From Mactra quadrangularis (lineage: Eukaryota > Mollusca > Bivalvia > Venerida > Mactridae): a stretch of DNA of 64,000 nt. The notes under the pieces are model-generated. The model made no database searches, had not been told where the DNA came from, and worked only from the letters and a program-made list of their open reading frames with translations. This document shows, one piece after another, positions 55,480-64,000 of this stretch (its first letter is position 1; the number at the start of each line of letters is the position of its first letter). Made by a program: the position numbers and the translations under genes. Where the stretch lies: positions 4,201,258 through 4,265,257 of the forward strand of contig CM046307.1 in the NCBI GenBank assembly GCA_025267735.1, given 5' to 3'.

Positions 55480-56074
55480 TGTCAAAAATTGTTTAGGCGT
55501 GGATAGATAGGTCCTATTTTCTCTCGTGGTACCATTGGAACAATGTCTCACAAAAAGGATATCTATTTTCATACAAACATGTCGAAAATACAAAGTACGC
55601 CTAAAATATGCCGATTGTCAGATTGTACTTTTCTGGGATATTAATTTCTTGTTATATTCTATATAAGGTTTATATTTCAGAAGCAATCTATCAAAGACAG
55701 CTTCCAAAGCCAGAAGTTTCACTACTAGAATGTAATCTTCAGAAGAACAATAGTGTACATCATTGTCAATATTCCTCTGTAAACTATAACTATACTTAAC
55801 CATGGCAAAAGGATGGGTAAGAAGCGCTCTTCGACTTACTTCGATTGACAGCTAATGTTAAACGTTCTTCAAGCCGAATGTCTTACCATAGTTGACAGAC
55901 CCCAATGCCAAAAACTAAAGTGTTTGAATGCTTTCTAGCTTCATTGATTCCAAATATGTTGACGTTAGATTATGAGGTGCCCTCTAGAAGTCTTGAAAAA
56001 ATTCTTTTTGCTTATAATACACATATATAATGGGAAATAAAAAGTCATCTGATGAAATCAAAAGTCATCTGAGC
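55480..56074. other. Intergenic, nothing recognised
   Basis: Two opposite-strand ORFs at about 55608-55803 shadow each other. No feature supported. Confidence 0.4.
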
Positions 56075-56330
56075 GAGGTCGCCACGCTAGCTCTGTCGGC
56101 AGCACATATATCTACTAATCGTGGGGCCGTGGGTTCGATTTCCGCGCGGAACCCACTTTCGCGGAGATTGGTAATATGTAAATAATGTCTACGACCATTC
56201 TTCCTACCACCGATTCTAAATCATGTAGGACAGTTGTTTGTCACTGAAGGAAGTATCCACCTAGTAAATGGTTAACAACTGTATACAGATGTTCAGCCTT
56301 CTTATGAAAAGTGACCTATAATCCTATAAA
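56075..56330 (+). mobile_element. SINE family D copy
   Basis: Head with CGCCACGCTAGCTCTGTCGG and GTGGGTTCGATTTCC, body GACCATTCTTCCTACCACCG, ATGTAGGACAGTTGTTTGTC and AAATGGTTAACAACTG matching 7700-7895 in reverse. Confidence 0.75.
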
Positions 56331-56870
56331 ATACATTGCTACGGTGTTAAACTCAACTAAATATACTAAGCTATCAATTGGTTATTGACAAAATTCAAAT
56401 ATGCAATAAAGCAATTATAAAAAGCGCTTTGCATCGAACACTCTACCACAAATATTATTCATGAATGCAAGATGTCTTATTTGCAGTGAATAAAATATTA
56501 TTATGGCTGTCTTCACTACAGGCTTTAGGTTATAAGAATAAGATTTTATTTTCAAATCAATAGGTCAAAAGACCCGTGTGAACATACAATGTATTACATA
56601 AAATCAGTTATAAACAGCGTTCGGTGTCTACTGCAGTTCTAATTGTTTTATTTTCGGTATGTTTTTGCTTCAGGCCAATTGCACGCTCATTATTTAACAA
56701 ATTCTGAATTTAGAATTTCTCAGCCTATCCTAGAGGAACTTAGGAAACTTAGAAACTAACAAATGGTTTCTTTATTTCTTTTTGAATAACATTATTTTCG
56801 GAACTAGATTATTCATTAATTGCATTTTATAGTCTAAGTTTCATGCTTACGCACGTTCACCGACTTTACA
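56331..56870. other. Intergenic, nothing recognised
   Basis: A+T-rich, no exon or repeat supported. Confidence 0.45.
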
Positions 56871-56874
56871 GCTA

Positions 56875-57135
56875 TTACCCCTGGTCATTGGGCTACTGGT
56901 ATCTATCTATCAATCTCCCTGGGGAGTCTTTTACTCCGCTTATTAGTGCAGCCGACAATTTGGCGCAACGGAATTATACCACCCTCGCAGGTACCCATTT
57001 ACACCTGGGTGAAGTGAAGCAATCGCAGGTAAATTTCTTGCTCAAGGAAATTAGCAGTGACCCTAGTGGGATTCGAACCCAGGACCTCTCGATCCCTAAG
57101 CGGGCGTCCTACCACTGGACTACTGCTCCTACCCT
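56875..57135 (-). mobile_element. SINE family E (tRNA-derived, minus strand)
   Basis: The reverse complement of 57055-57132 has AGTCCAGTGGTAGGACGCCC and CCTGGGTTCGAATCCC, tRNA-like A and B boxes. The body toward 56875 contains TTCCTTGAGCAAGAAATTTACC and CACCCAGGTGTAAATGGG. Confidence 0.75.
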
Positions 57136-60100
57136 CATTGGGGGTAAATCAATGTTTGTTGCAAGAAATGTCCTCAGTGTATCTTGAAATATGCATAGTT
57201 GTTGACTTAGGAAAGAAGGCAGTACGAATATGTTGTTCTATAAATAAGATCTTACCTCAAGAATAACATTGAACGAGTTTTTGCAAATTTGTAAGCACTA
57301 GATAATAAAAAAGCGCCTGTTAAATATTTTGAACGTTTAAATACAGTCATGTTTCTTTAATTTTATTTAAAAAATCATGTAAAATCACTTTTGTTTCCTA
57401 AAACCTCAAAACAGACTAAGCGTTAAAATTTGAAAAATATCAAACGCGTTCCATATAAACCTAACTGTCGATATTGGGCATGTAATGTAACAAAGTGTAT
57501 CACCAAGGTATTCGAAACTGACTTTTTGTAGAGAACTAAGTAGTTGGCGGTTACAACTGTAAGCTTTATGTAGAGATTCAATTTCTACATCATTCATGTG
57601 CATTATTAATTTCAACGCTACGTTATGTCATAGGGAATTGTATTAAATTGTAACTTAACACACAATCACTATCTTGGAGCAAGGCCAAATGTTCACTTAG
57701 CTGTGATATAGTATCTCAACTGAATGACATTCATGGAATTAGTTAGCATTGAACATGCATTTAAAGTAAAGTAAAATAGATTATCAGTAAAAGTGTATTC
57801 TCGACAAAGCCTTTTCCACTGATATAAGTATCCATGATGTGGAAAATATGTGTAAGTTGCATTACATTTTCACATACTGGTAAGGGACAAGTAAATAGGA
57901 AGTCTGCATTCCGCCTTAAAAATACATCAAAGCCTAATGGTCTGTATTTATAATGACTAGTCTGACAATGTAATGTATAATGTATTTCCGCGAGCTCTTA
58001 CATAAAAATGTTCCATTCCTTGTATGCAGCAAACCATTACTACAAAGGAAGAGTATTGTACCAGTTAGATGTATACATTAAAAAAATTTAGTGAATCACT
58101 ATTGACCAATCCCACAATCAAAGTTACAATAGCAAACTTACTTAATAGAAAAAGATTTACGAGTCCCTTAACATTTCATGTGTTGTGTCATGAGTTTTTT
58201 GTTCCGTCACATTTGAGCATTTCGAAGAAAAATGTGAATGTTGATCTATTATAAAGAATTCTTATGGATTGTTTTTCCTTTTAAAGAAGTGGAAATACTT
58301 TTTTTAATCTAGAATAAATTTGGATAGTATTACTGAATCAGTACGAGAAAATGTCATTTGTAATCTAAAGCTTGTTTTAATTCATTTAACAATACTCTGC
58401 TTTTCCAACTTCTTAAAACTCCATTGAGTACAATGTAAATTGTTATAGTGTGAAGGAAGTTTAATTTGGAAAGCAATGCATGGCAACGTACTCAAGGAAA
58501 GGCAATTGAACTATGTCTTAAGCGGATCTGAAATCTTACGTTAAGCAATGTGAGAGTAAAACAGCAATAACCGTCGGGTAATGAGTAATAAATGTTCCAT
58601 TATACCGATATATATCGTGAATGTACTATTTGTGAAATTTAAGTGGCAATCTTGCCTATTGTTGCTTGTTTGACCCCATTTGTAGATAGTTGTTTTATTC
58701 ATTTATTCGCAGTATTGCTATTAACGAAGAATGTCTTGATTTTTCTTACATGACTTTTCGTATCGAATGTTTAGACCAATATTATAAGAAATCACAGAAA
58801 TTTGTTTTAAAACAACATACACTGTTGATAAATCATTTTAAATTGACTTTTTCTCTGGCAAGTGTGTATCAGTTGACATGTTTCTCCTACTCGAGCAATT
58901 ACGGAGTTTTTCTCTCACGACAACTGTATATTGGTTTACGAGATTAATACGTGGTACAGTGTCATTAAAATAGTACAATATGTCCTTCAAATCGCGTTGA
59001 TTGTCCGCTCGTTGCTAACCAGATGTCAGTTTGTTTCATGAAACAACGGAAACCATGGACAGAAATATTCTAACTTGATTGAAAAAGTCACCAACATGAC
59101 AATACGCGTATTGTTTACGATATTTTTGCACGGCATTTGTGTTTTTGGATTTTTATCCTGGTTATTGCAAAATTTTATGTCCACAAAGAATTCTTAAACA
59201 AAATGTTATCAATCTTTATCAACCATTGAAGACACTAAACAATTCTTCAAAAGGTAAATGCGTTTTGCATAATTTATACAAACTTGCATTTGTAAAAGTA
59301 GAATGATTTATCTTGACGATTTTATGTTTTAGCTTAGGTTTATTTGCCTTGTAACACTATGTAAAACAATACGCATGAAAGTGATAGCAAAAAGGGGTAG
59401 TAGTTTTCCAAAACTAAAATATATAGGTTTTAAAAGTACGTTTAACAAATATTCTATTTGATATGGTTGTATCTGATAGCAGTATGGTTTCTGCAGTATG
59501 TTCTGAATAATGCAAAGTTGGCCTTTCTTCATACAAGTAAACTTTACATATGCAATGACATGTTAACAGACTTGACAGGCAGACAACATGAAACACATTT
59601 CTTAAATTGATCGAGCTCATTTACAAAATGTATCGGACTTAGGCTACTGCGTTAAATACATTGTTTCCTTAATGCCAAATAAGAATTTATATGATCTACG
59701 GGCTCCTTTGCGGATCCAATGTGTTATTTTACAAACTACACTATCTGTAGTTTATAAATTTATTTCAGTTTTAAGACAAATTTTAAATAGACAAATGATG
59801 TAATAAAAGGTGTGAATACTTTCGTTTGTGGTATTGTTAAAACATATAGAATCGTCTGCAAACATTATGTGCGCTTCCATGACGTCTTGTACTTGATATT
59901 CATGCTGCTTACCAATATAACTAAAGGGGATGTTTGGTAATTGTTTTGGCAACTGTATTGCCAAAAATATTTCGTGAAGTAAACAATCTCAGAAAGTAGT
60001 ATTGCATAGTTTGATTGGTTGTATTTATTAACAAACCGTCACACGTTGATCGCGATGATCATATCGATGACAGTATAGAGTGTATCACTTAAAGGTTTTA

Positions 60101-60290
60101 AAAACTACTAGTTGAAAAAACATTCCTCACTCACAGACATTTTCTGCTTATGACTGTGAATTAACAAGAGGATAATAATTGCCCTTTTATCGCTGACTTG
60201 AGTACCATTGATATATACATGATTCAGAGTAAAATCAAAACACTCATTCAGATAAAATTGTATATTTGTATAAAAATTTAGCCGCTAGAG
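57136..60290. other. Intergenic, nothing recognised
   Basis: About 3.1 kb of A+T-rich DNA. Short ORFs on both strands have no domain motif and no credible splice partners. Confidence 0.5.
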
Positions 60291-60299
60291 GGTTAACAA

Positions 60300-60972
60300 A
60301 AAAAAATTTCTGTGGCACTTGCCTCCTCTGTTTTTGGGACCTCTCCGCGGTGAGGAGGAGAAACATGTGCCCATTATGTAGGTGCAAGTTGCGCCTGCAT
60401 GATGGGCATATGGCCAACACCAAAACTGCCCGTTTGCCGTGGGCAGCGTCCCGTAACCGGGAAAGGAGGATCCTGGTAGTTGAGGGAGACCCAGGGATCT
60501 CCAGTCTTCCCAACACACTACTTTGGCCTCTGATTCAGGGTAGACGGGTGTCCAAGTAGGCCCGACTTGGTCAATCGGCTGGTCATGCCTTGCCCTTGAA
60601 TAGTTGCATACTTGCAAAAGCCATTTCATTCATGTAAGTTCATGTACTCATTTATGTGCACGTTCCCAAAATTATTAACATTACAGGCATACTCTTAATT
60701 TGAAAAACCATATGTGCACTCCATTACGATCTGAGTGGGCTTACTGAATTTAAAGTACTCTTTTTTAAGTGTAAACGTTCAAAACACCTATTCAAGAAGG
60801 CGGTGGCTCATGGGCCAATTGTGTTGATTGTAATCATTTGCAATTACATGCAAGTATATCTCTCATGTATCCTTGTGGTGCGGAGGCTGGATACCCGCTT
60901 CCATTGCACTTCCCCTTGTTGGAGTCCGAGGTGGCTGGGGAACCTGAGAGATGAATCATTATTATCTCAACC
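60300..60972 (+). mobile_element. 5' untranslated region of the Jockey-like LINE
   Basis: More G+C-rich than its left flank. Contains a hairpin at 60369-60407 (GCCCATTATGTAGGTGCA with TGCGCCTGCATGATGGGC) and leads directly into ORF1. LINEs of this group carry internal pol II promoters in this region. The exact 5' end is uncertain, near a run of A at 60299-60306. Confidence 0.5.
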
Positions 60973-62205
60973 ATGGATCCTTTAACCTCTTCTAAAAAAC
61001 GTAAGTCTGACGAATCTCCCAACATTTCAAATGAACAATCAAGTCAATCATCTTTTCCACGCTTTCTGGTAGTAGAAGCGTTGGGAGATGAAAAATTAGC
61101 ACAGTTGAACCCATTTGTCATTGAAAAGTCAATTTCTGCACTCATAGGAACTCCAAAATCGGTCAGGAAGCTCCGTGGTGGAGAACTCCTGATCGAAGTC
61201 CAAAGAAAACAACAGTCAGATAATTTGCTGAAATTAAGATCTTTTTTTAATATTAAATCCTTTTGCACTGCACACAATACCCTCAATTCATCCAAAGGAG
61301 TCATTCGCTGCCCTGACCTTTCAGAAATGTCAGAGGCAGACATAGTAAAAGAGCTTAGCTCTCAATGTGTCTCAAATGCCAAACGTATTCTATCCACCAG
61401 AGACGGTAAACGTGTTCCCACTCACACATACATTTTAACATTTGATACCCCCATTCTTCCATCCACTCTTCGGGTTGGGTACCTCAACGTTCGCGTTGAG
61501 ATGTACATACCAAACCCGATGCAGTGCTACAAATGCTTTAAATATGGACATCATGAAACTAAATGCACTAGAGAGAATATATGCCGTAAATGTAGTACTT
61601 CTCATGCTGGTCCGCTTGAAAACTGTTCTAATGAAGTCAAATGTTCAAACTGTGGGGGTAATCATTTTGCAACCTCCCGTTCTTGCTTAGTCTGGAAGAC
61701 AGAAAAAGAAGTTCTCCGTGTTAAATACACACAAAGTTTGTCTTTTCCTGATGCACGCAAGCTTGTAGAAAGTTCCAAAACTAATTCTTATTCAGCTGTT
61801 GTATCAAAACCAGTTAAGATGGTTGATACTGCTGTGCAGGTCAATTTATGTAAATGTTCTCCTCTTGAAATAACTCCAGTGCAAAAACCGTCTCCTATTC
61901 TTTCACGTAATACGTCCAAAGCAAGTACAAGTTCACAGACAACATCTACAAGTACCTCATCTGTACCTCAGAGGCGGGTCTCACAGGCTTCTCCGTCTCC
62001 TGAGCGGGTGATTCAAAGGCAATCACCCAAAAAGAAGGTCGTCCTAACCGACCGAATTAGAAAAGCGGAGAGGGACCCTGTCCCGTCCTCCAACCGATTC
62101 GAGGCTCTTATGAGCGACATCGAGTCGATGGAGGACGAGGACATGGCTGTCCACAGCTCTCCTCCCCGGACTTCGGCGCGAAGTCCTGTTAAGTTTCCGA
62201 AGTAA
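60973..62205 (+). CDS. Jockey-like LINE ORF1 (Gag-like, zinc knuckles)
   Basis: 410 codons from ATG at 60973. The N-terminus is Ser-rich; residues about 30-175 look like the RRM-like/PRE_C2HC region of insect and mollusc Jockey gags (VEALGDEKLAQLNPFVIEKS, KSVRKLRGGELLIEV). Three Cys/His knuckles follow: CYKCFKYGHHETKC at 185, CRKCSTSHAGPLENC at about 204, CSNCGGNHFATSRSC at about 224. The C-terminal third is Ser/Thr/Pro-rich. The protein would bind element RNA to form the RNP. No stops or shifts; ORF2 starts 21 bases after the stop. Confidence 0.9.
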   Translation: MDPLTSSKKRKSDESPNISNEQSSQSSFPRFLVVEALGDEKLAQLNPFVIEKSISALIGTPKSVRKLRGGELLIEVQRKQQSDNLLKLRSFFNIKSFCTAHNTLNSSKGVIRCPDLSEMSEADIVKELSSQCVSNAKRILSTRDGKRVPTHTYILTFDTPILPSTLRVGYLNVRVEMYIPNPMQCYKCFKYGHHETKCTRENICRKCSTSHAGPLENCSNEVKCSNCGGNHFATSRSCLVWKTEKEVLRVKYTQSLSFPDARKLVESSKTNSYSAVVSKPVKMVDTAVQVNLCKCSPLEITPVQKPSPILSRNTSKASTSSQTTSTSTSSVPQRRVSQASPSPERVIQRQSPKKKVVLTDRIRKAERDPVPSSNRFEALMSDIESMEDEDMAVHSSPPRTSARSPVKFPK

Positions 62206-62226
62206 GTTTTTACTTTTCGTTGAACC

Positions 62227-64000
62227 ATGAGTCAAGCTATACTTCAATGGAATTGTCGTGGTCTTAAATCAAATTACAACGATCTACTTCTTTTATTATC
62301 GAAATACTCCCCGAAAGTTGTTTGTCTTCAAGAAACTTTCCTATCTACAAATGATAAAACATCAGTGAAGGACTATACGCTTTATAATAAAATTTGCACA
62401 GACACAATAAGAGCATCTGGTGGCTCAACAATTGCGGTTGCAAACTGTATCCCTCAACGACAAATTCAGATACAAACTAATCTGCAAGCCGTAGCCGTTG
62501 AAATAACTTTACACAGACCTATTACAATATGCTCATTATATCTCCCTCCCAATTTATCTATAACTGTTGAAGACTTAGAAAATTTAACTAAACAACTCCC
62601 AGAACCATTCTTTTTACTCGGCGATTTTAATGCGCATAATCCAATATGGGGAAGTACATCTACGAATAATAAAGGCAGCATTACAGAAAAGTTCATTGAT
62701 AATGTTCAACTATGCCTTTTAAATAACAAGTCACCAACTTACCTACATCCAGCCACTGGAAGTTTTTCTTGTATAGACCTTACATTATCACATCCATCAA
62801 TATACTTGGATTTTACCTGGTCAGTGCTTGACGAACAATATGGCAGTGACCATTTTCCATTGTTGTTAACTTTAAACGACTCTGTTCCATTAAACAACCG
62901 CTCTTATTACAAATTCTCAAAAGCGAACTGGGAACAATTTAACAAATTGTGTTCTGATGATTTAACAATCCCGAATTTTTCCAACTCTTCGGATAAAGCT
63001 AATCTCTTTGCGTCCACTCTATCAAAGATAGCTGATGAGTGTATTCCTAAAACTTCAATGAAAAACTCGAGTAAAATTAAAAAACCATGGTTCAACGATG
63101 AGTGCAGAAGATCATATCGGAAACGAAAAGCAGCACTAAAGAAATTTCAGGTTCGTCCTACAGCTGCAAATCTAGACAATTATAGAATCCTACGAGCACA
63201 AGCTCGTAGAACATTTAAGTTTTCTAAACGTAAATCATGGCAGTCATATGTTTCTAAAATTAACGCCAACACTCCAATTAAAAAAGTTTGGGAAGCAGTT
63301 CGTAAAATTAATGGTAAACACAAAAAAGTTCCTACTGCTCATCTCAAACGTAAAGATTCGAGCGTAGCAAAAACTACAAAAGATATAGCCAACACACTGG
63401 CAGAAACTTTTGAACATAATTCTTCTTCATCACACTACACTGAAGAATTTAAAAAGGTCAAATCTAACTTGGAAAAACAAAATATTAATTTTCATTCTAA
63501 CAACGAAGAAGAGTATAACACCCTCTTTACAATTGACGATTTAACCGATTCTATTAAGCATGCCAAAGATACAGCTGCTGGCCCTGATGAAATTTATTAT
63601 CAATTTTTAAAACACCTCCCATTGGTATCTCAACATTTATTGCTCGATATTTTTAATGATATATGGATAACTGGTAAAATTCCAGATTCCTGGAAAAAAG
63701 CTTTGATCATTCCTATACCGAAACCGGATAAAGACAACACAGATCCCCTTAACTATCGACCAATATCTCTAACAAGTTGTATCTGTAAAACCTTCGAACG
63801 CATGGTTAATAAACGACTTATTTGGTATTTAGAATCAAATGGTATTATTACTAATTTTCAGTCTGGTTTTCGAAAACAACGAAGTACAAATGATCATTTA
63901 GTACGTCTTGAAACATTTATTAGAGAAGCTTTTGTCAATAAACAACACGTAGTTTCAATTTTCTTCGATCTTGAGAAAGCTTATGATACAACATGGAAAT
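62227..64000 (+). CDS. Jockey-like LINE ORF2 (endonuclease-reverse transcriptase), 5' part, cut by window end
   Basis: Open from ATG at 62227 to the window edge, 591 codons. APE-type endonuclease: ILQWNCRGLKSN at the start, VCLQET (about residue 32), LLGDFNAHNPIWGS (about 130), GSDHFPLLL (about 205), the N, E, D/N and SDH catalytic set. A linker follows, then reverse transcriptase: KKALIIPIPKPDKDNTDPLN with YRPISL (about 500), FQSGFRKQRSTNDHLVRLE, and motif A FDLEKAYDTTW (about 580). The catalytic YADD box lies beyond the window. No damage is seen, so this may be a recent insertion. Confidence 0.93.
   Translation, partial: MSQAILQWNCRGLKSNYNDLLLLLSKYSPKVVCLQETFLSTNDKTSVKDYTLYNKICTDTIRASGGSTIAVANCIPQRQIQIQTNLQAVAVEITLHRPITICSLYLPPNLSITVEDLENLTKQLPEPFFLLGDFNAHNPIWGSTSTNNKGSITEKFIDNVQLCLLNNKSPTYLHPATGSFSCIDLTLSHPSIYLDFTWSVLDEQYGSDHFPLLLTLNDSVPLNNRSYYKFSKANWEQFNKLCSDDLTIPNFSNSSDKANLFASTLSKIADECIPKTSMKNSSKIKKPWFNDECRRSYRKRKAALKKFQVRPTAANLDNYRILRAQARRTFKFSKRKSWQSYVSKINANTPIKKVWEAVRKINGKHKKVPTAHLKRKDSSVAKTTKDIANTLAETFEHNSSSSHYTEEFKKVKSNLEKQNINFHSNNEEEYNTLFTIDDLTDSIKHAKDTAAGPDEIYYQFLKHLPLVSQHLLLDIFNDIWITGKIPDSWKKALIIPIPKPDKDNTDPLNYRPISLTSCICKTFERMVNKRLIWYLESNGIITNFQSGFRKQRSTNDHLVRLETFIREAFVNKQHVVSIFFDLEKAYDTTWK

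Noticed and set aside
60244..60629. Overlapping ORFs on both strands upstream of ORF1
   Set aside because: They overlap each other on opposite strands in the LINE 5' region, with a hairpin explaining the symmetry; no domain is seen.

Overview
The window is metazoan nuclear DNA, A+T-rich, with almost no long host exons and a very dense load of mobile elements. The repeat types (tRNA-headed SINEs, TIR elements with roughly 140-155 bp minisatellite cores, a Jockey-like LINE, a complete Polinton) suggest a marine mollusc, most likely a bivalve. That assignment is an inference from repeat style; no species marker gene is present.

Layout. 0-6 kb: two TIR or minisatellite-core elements and SINEs. 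6.7-7.9 kb: a LINE 3' relic abutting a fold-back pair of SINEs. 11.5-13.2 kb: a Ty3/gypsy integrase relic followed by a zinc-finger-like relic. 15.2-17.7 kb: a TSD-flanked SINE tail and a long 155-bp tandem array. 17.9-20.4 kb: a hAT transposase C-terminus and two exons of a broken DUF6589-like gene. 21.3-22.7 kb plus 40.6-40.75 kb: one retrotransposon gag gene split in two by a 17.85-kb Polinton (22744-40592). 41-46 kb: MITEs, a SINE, a 139-bp hairpin and one unexplained 98-codon ORF. 46.2-52.6 kb: a DNA element with about 430-bp inverted repeats around a decayed gene whose product ends in a Cys-rich tail. 53-57 kb: more SINEs and a MITE. 60.3-64 kb: 5' part of a Jockey-like LINE with ORF1 and the start of ORF2, cut by the window edge.

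The Polinton is the centrepiece. Its genes lie mostly on the minus strand in a tight, overlapping order from the right end: a membrane protein, a 91-aa unknown, a BIR (inhibitor-of-apoptosis) protein, a 188-aa Cys/His protein, a DDE integrase with chromodomain, a penton-like minor capsid protein, a basic core-like protein, the major capsid protein, an adenain-like protease, an FtsK/HerA-type packaging ATPase, two small conserved-looking proteins, a zinc-finger leader and protein-primed DNA polymerase B. Left of the polymerase are two genes with credible spliceosomal introns: a plus-strand PC4-like ssDNA-binding protein with a Q-rich linker, and a minus-strand three-exon gene of unknown function. 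The polymerase also carries a GT-AG intron between its palm motifs. The element is young by TIR identity (one mismatch in about 85 bp), but it is broken: a stop in the capsid gene and frame breaks in the protease, ATPase and polymerase, several at homopolymers.

Together these genes give the full Polinton set: integration (integrase, TIRs), replication (PolB, probable ssDNA-binding protein), and virion assembly (capsid, penton, core, protease, ATPase), plus a probable host-apoptosis modulator. Other elements have then been inserted into it, such as a SINE in an intron. All functions are inferred from motifs visible in the sequence; no database search was run.
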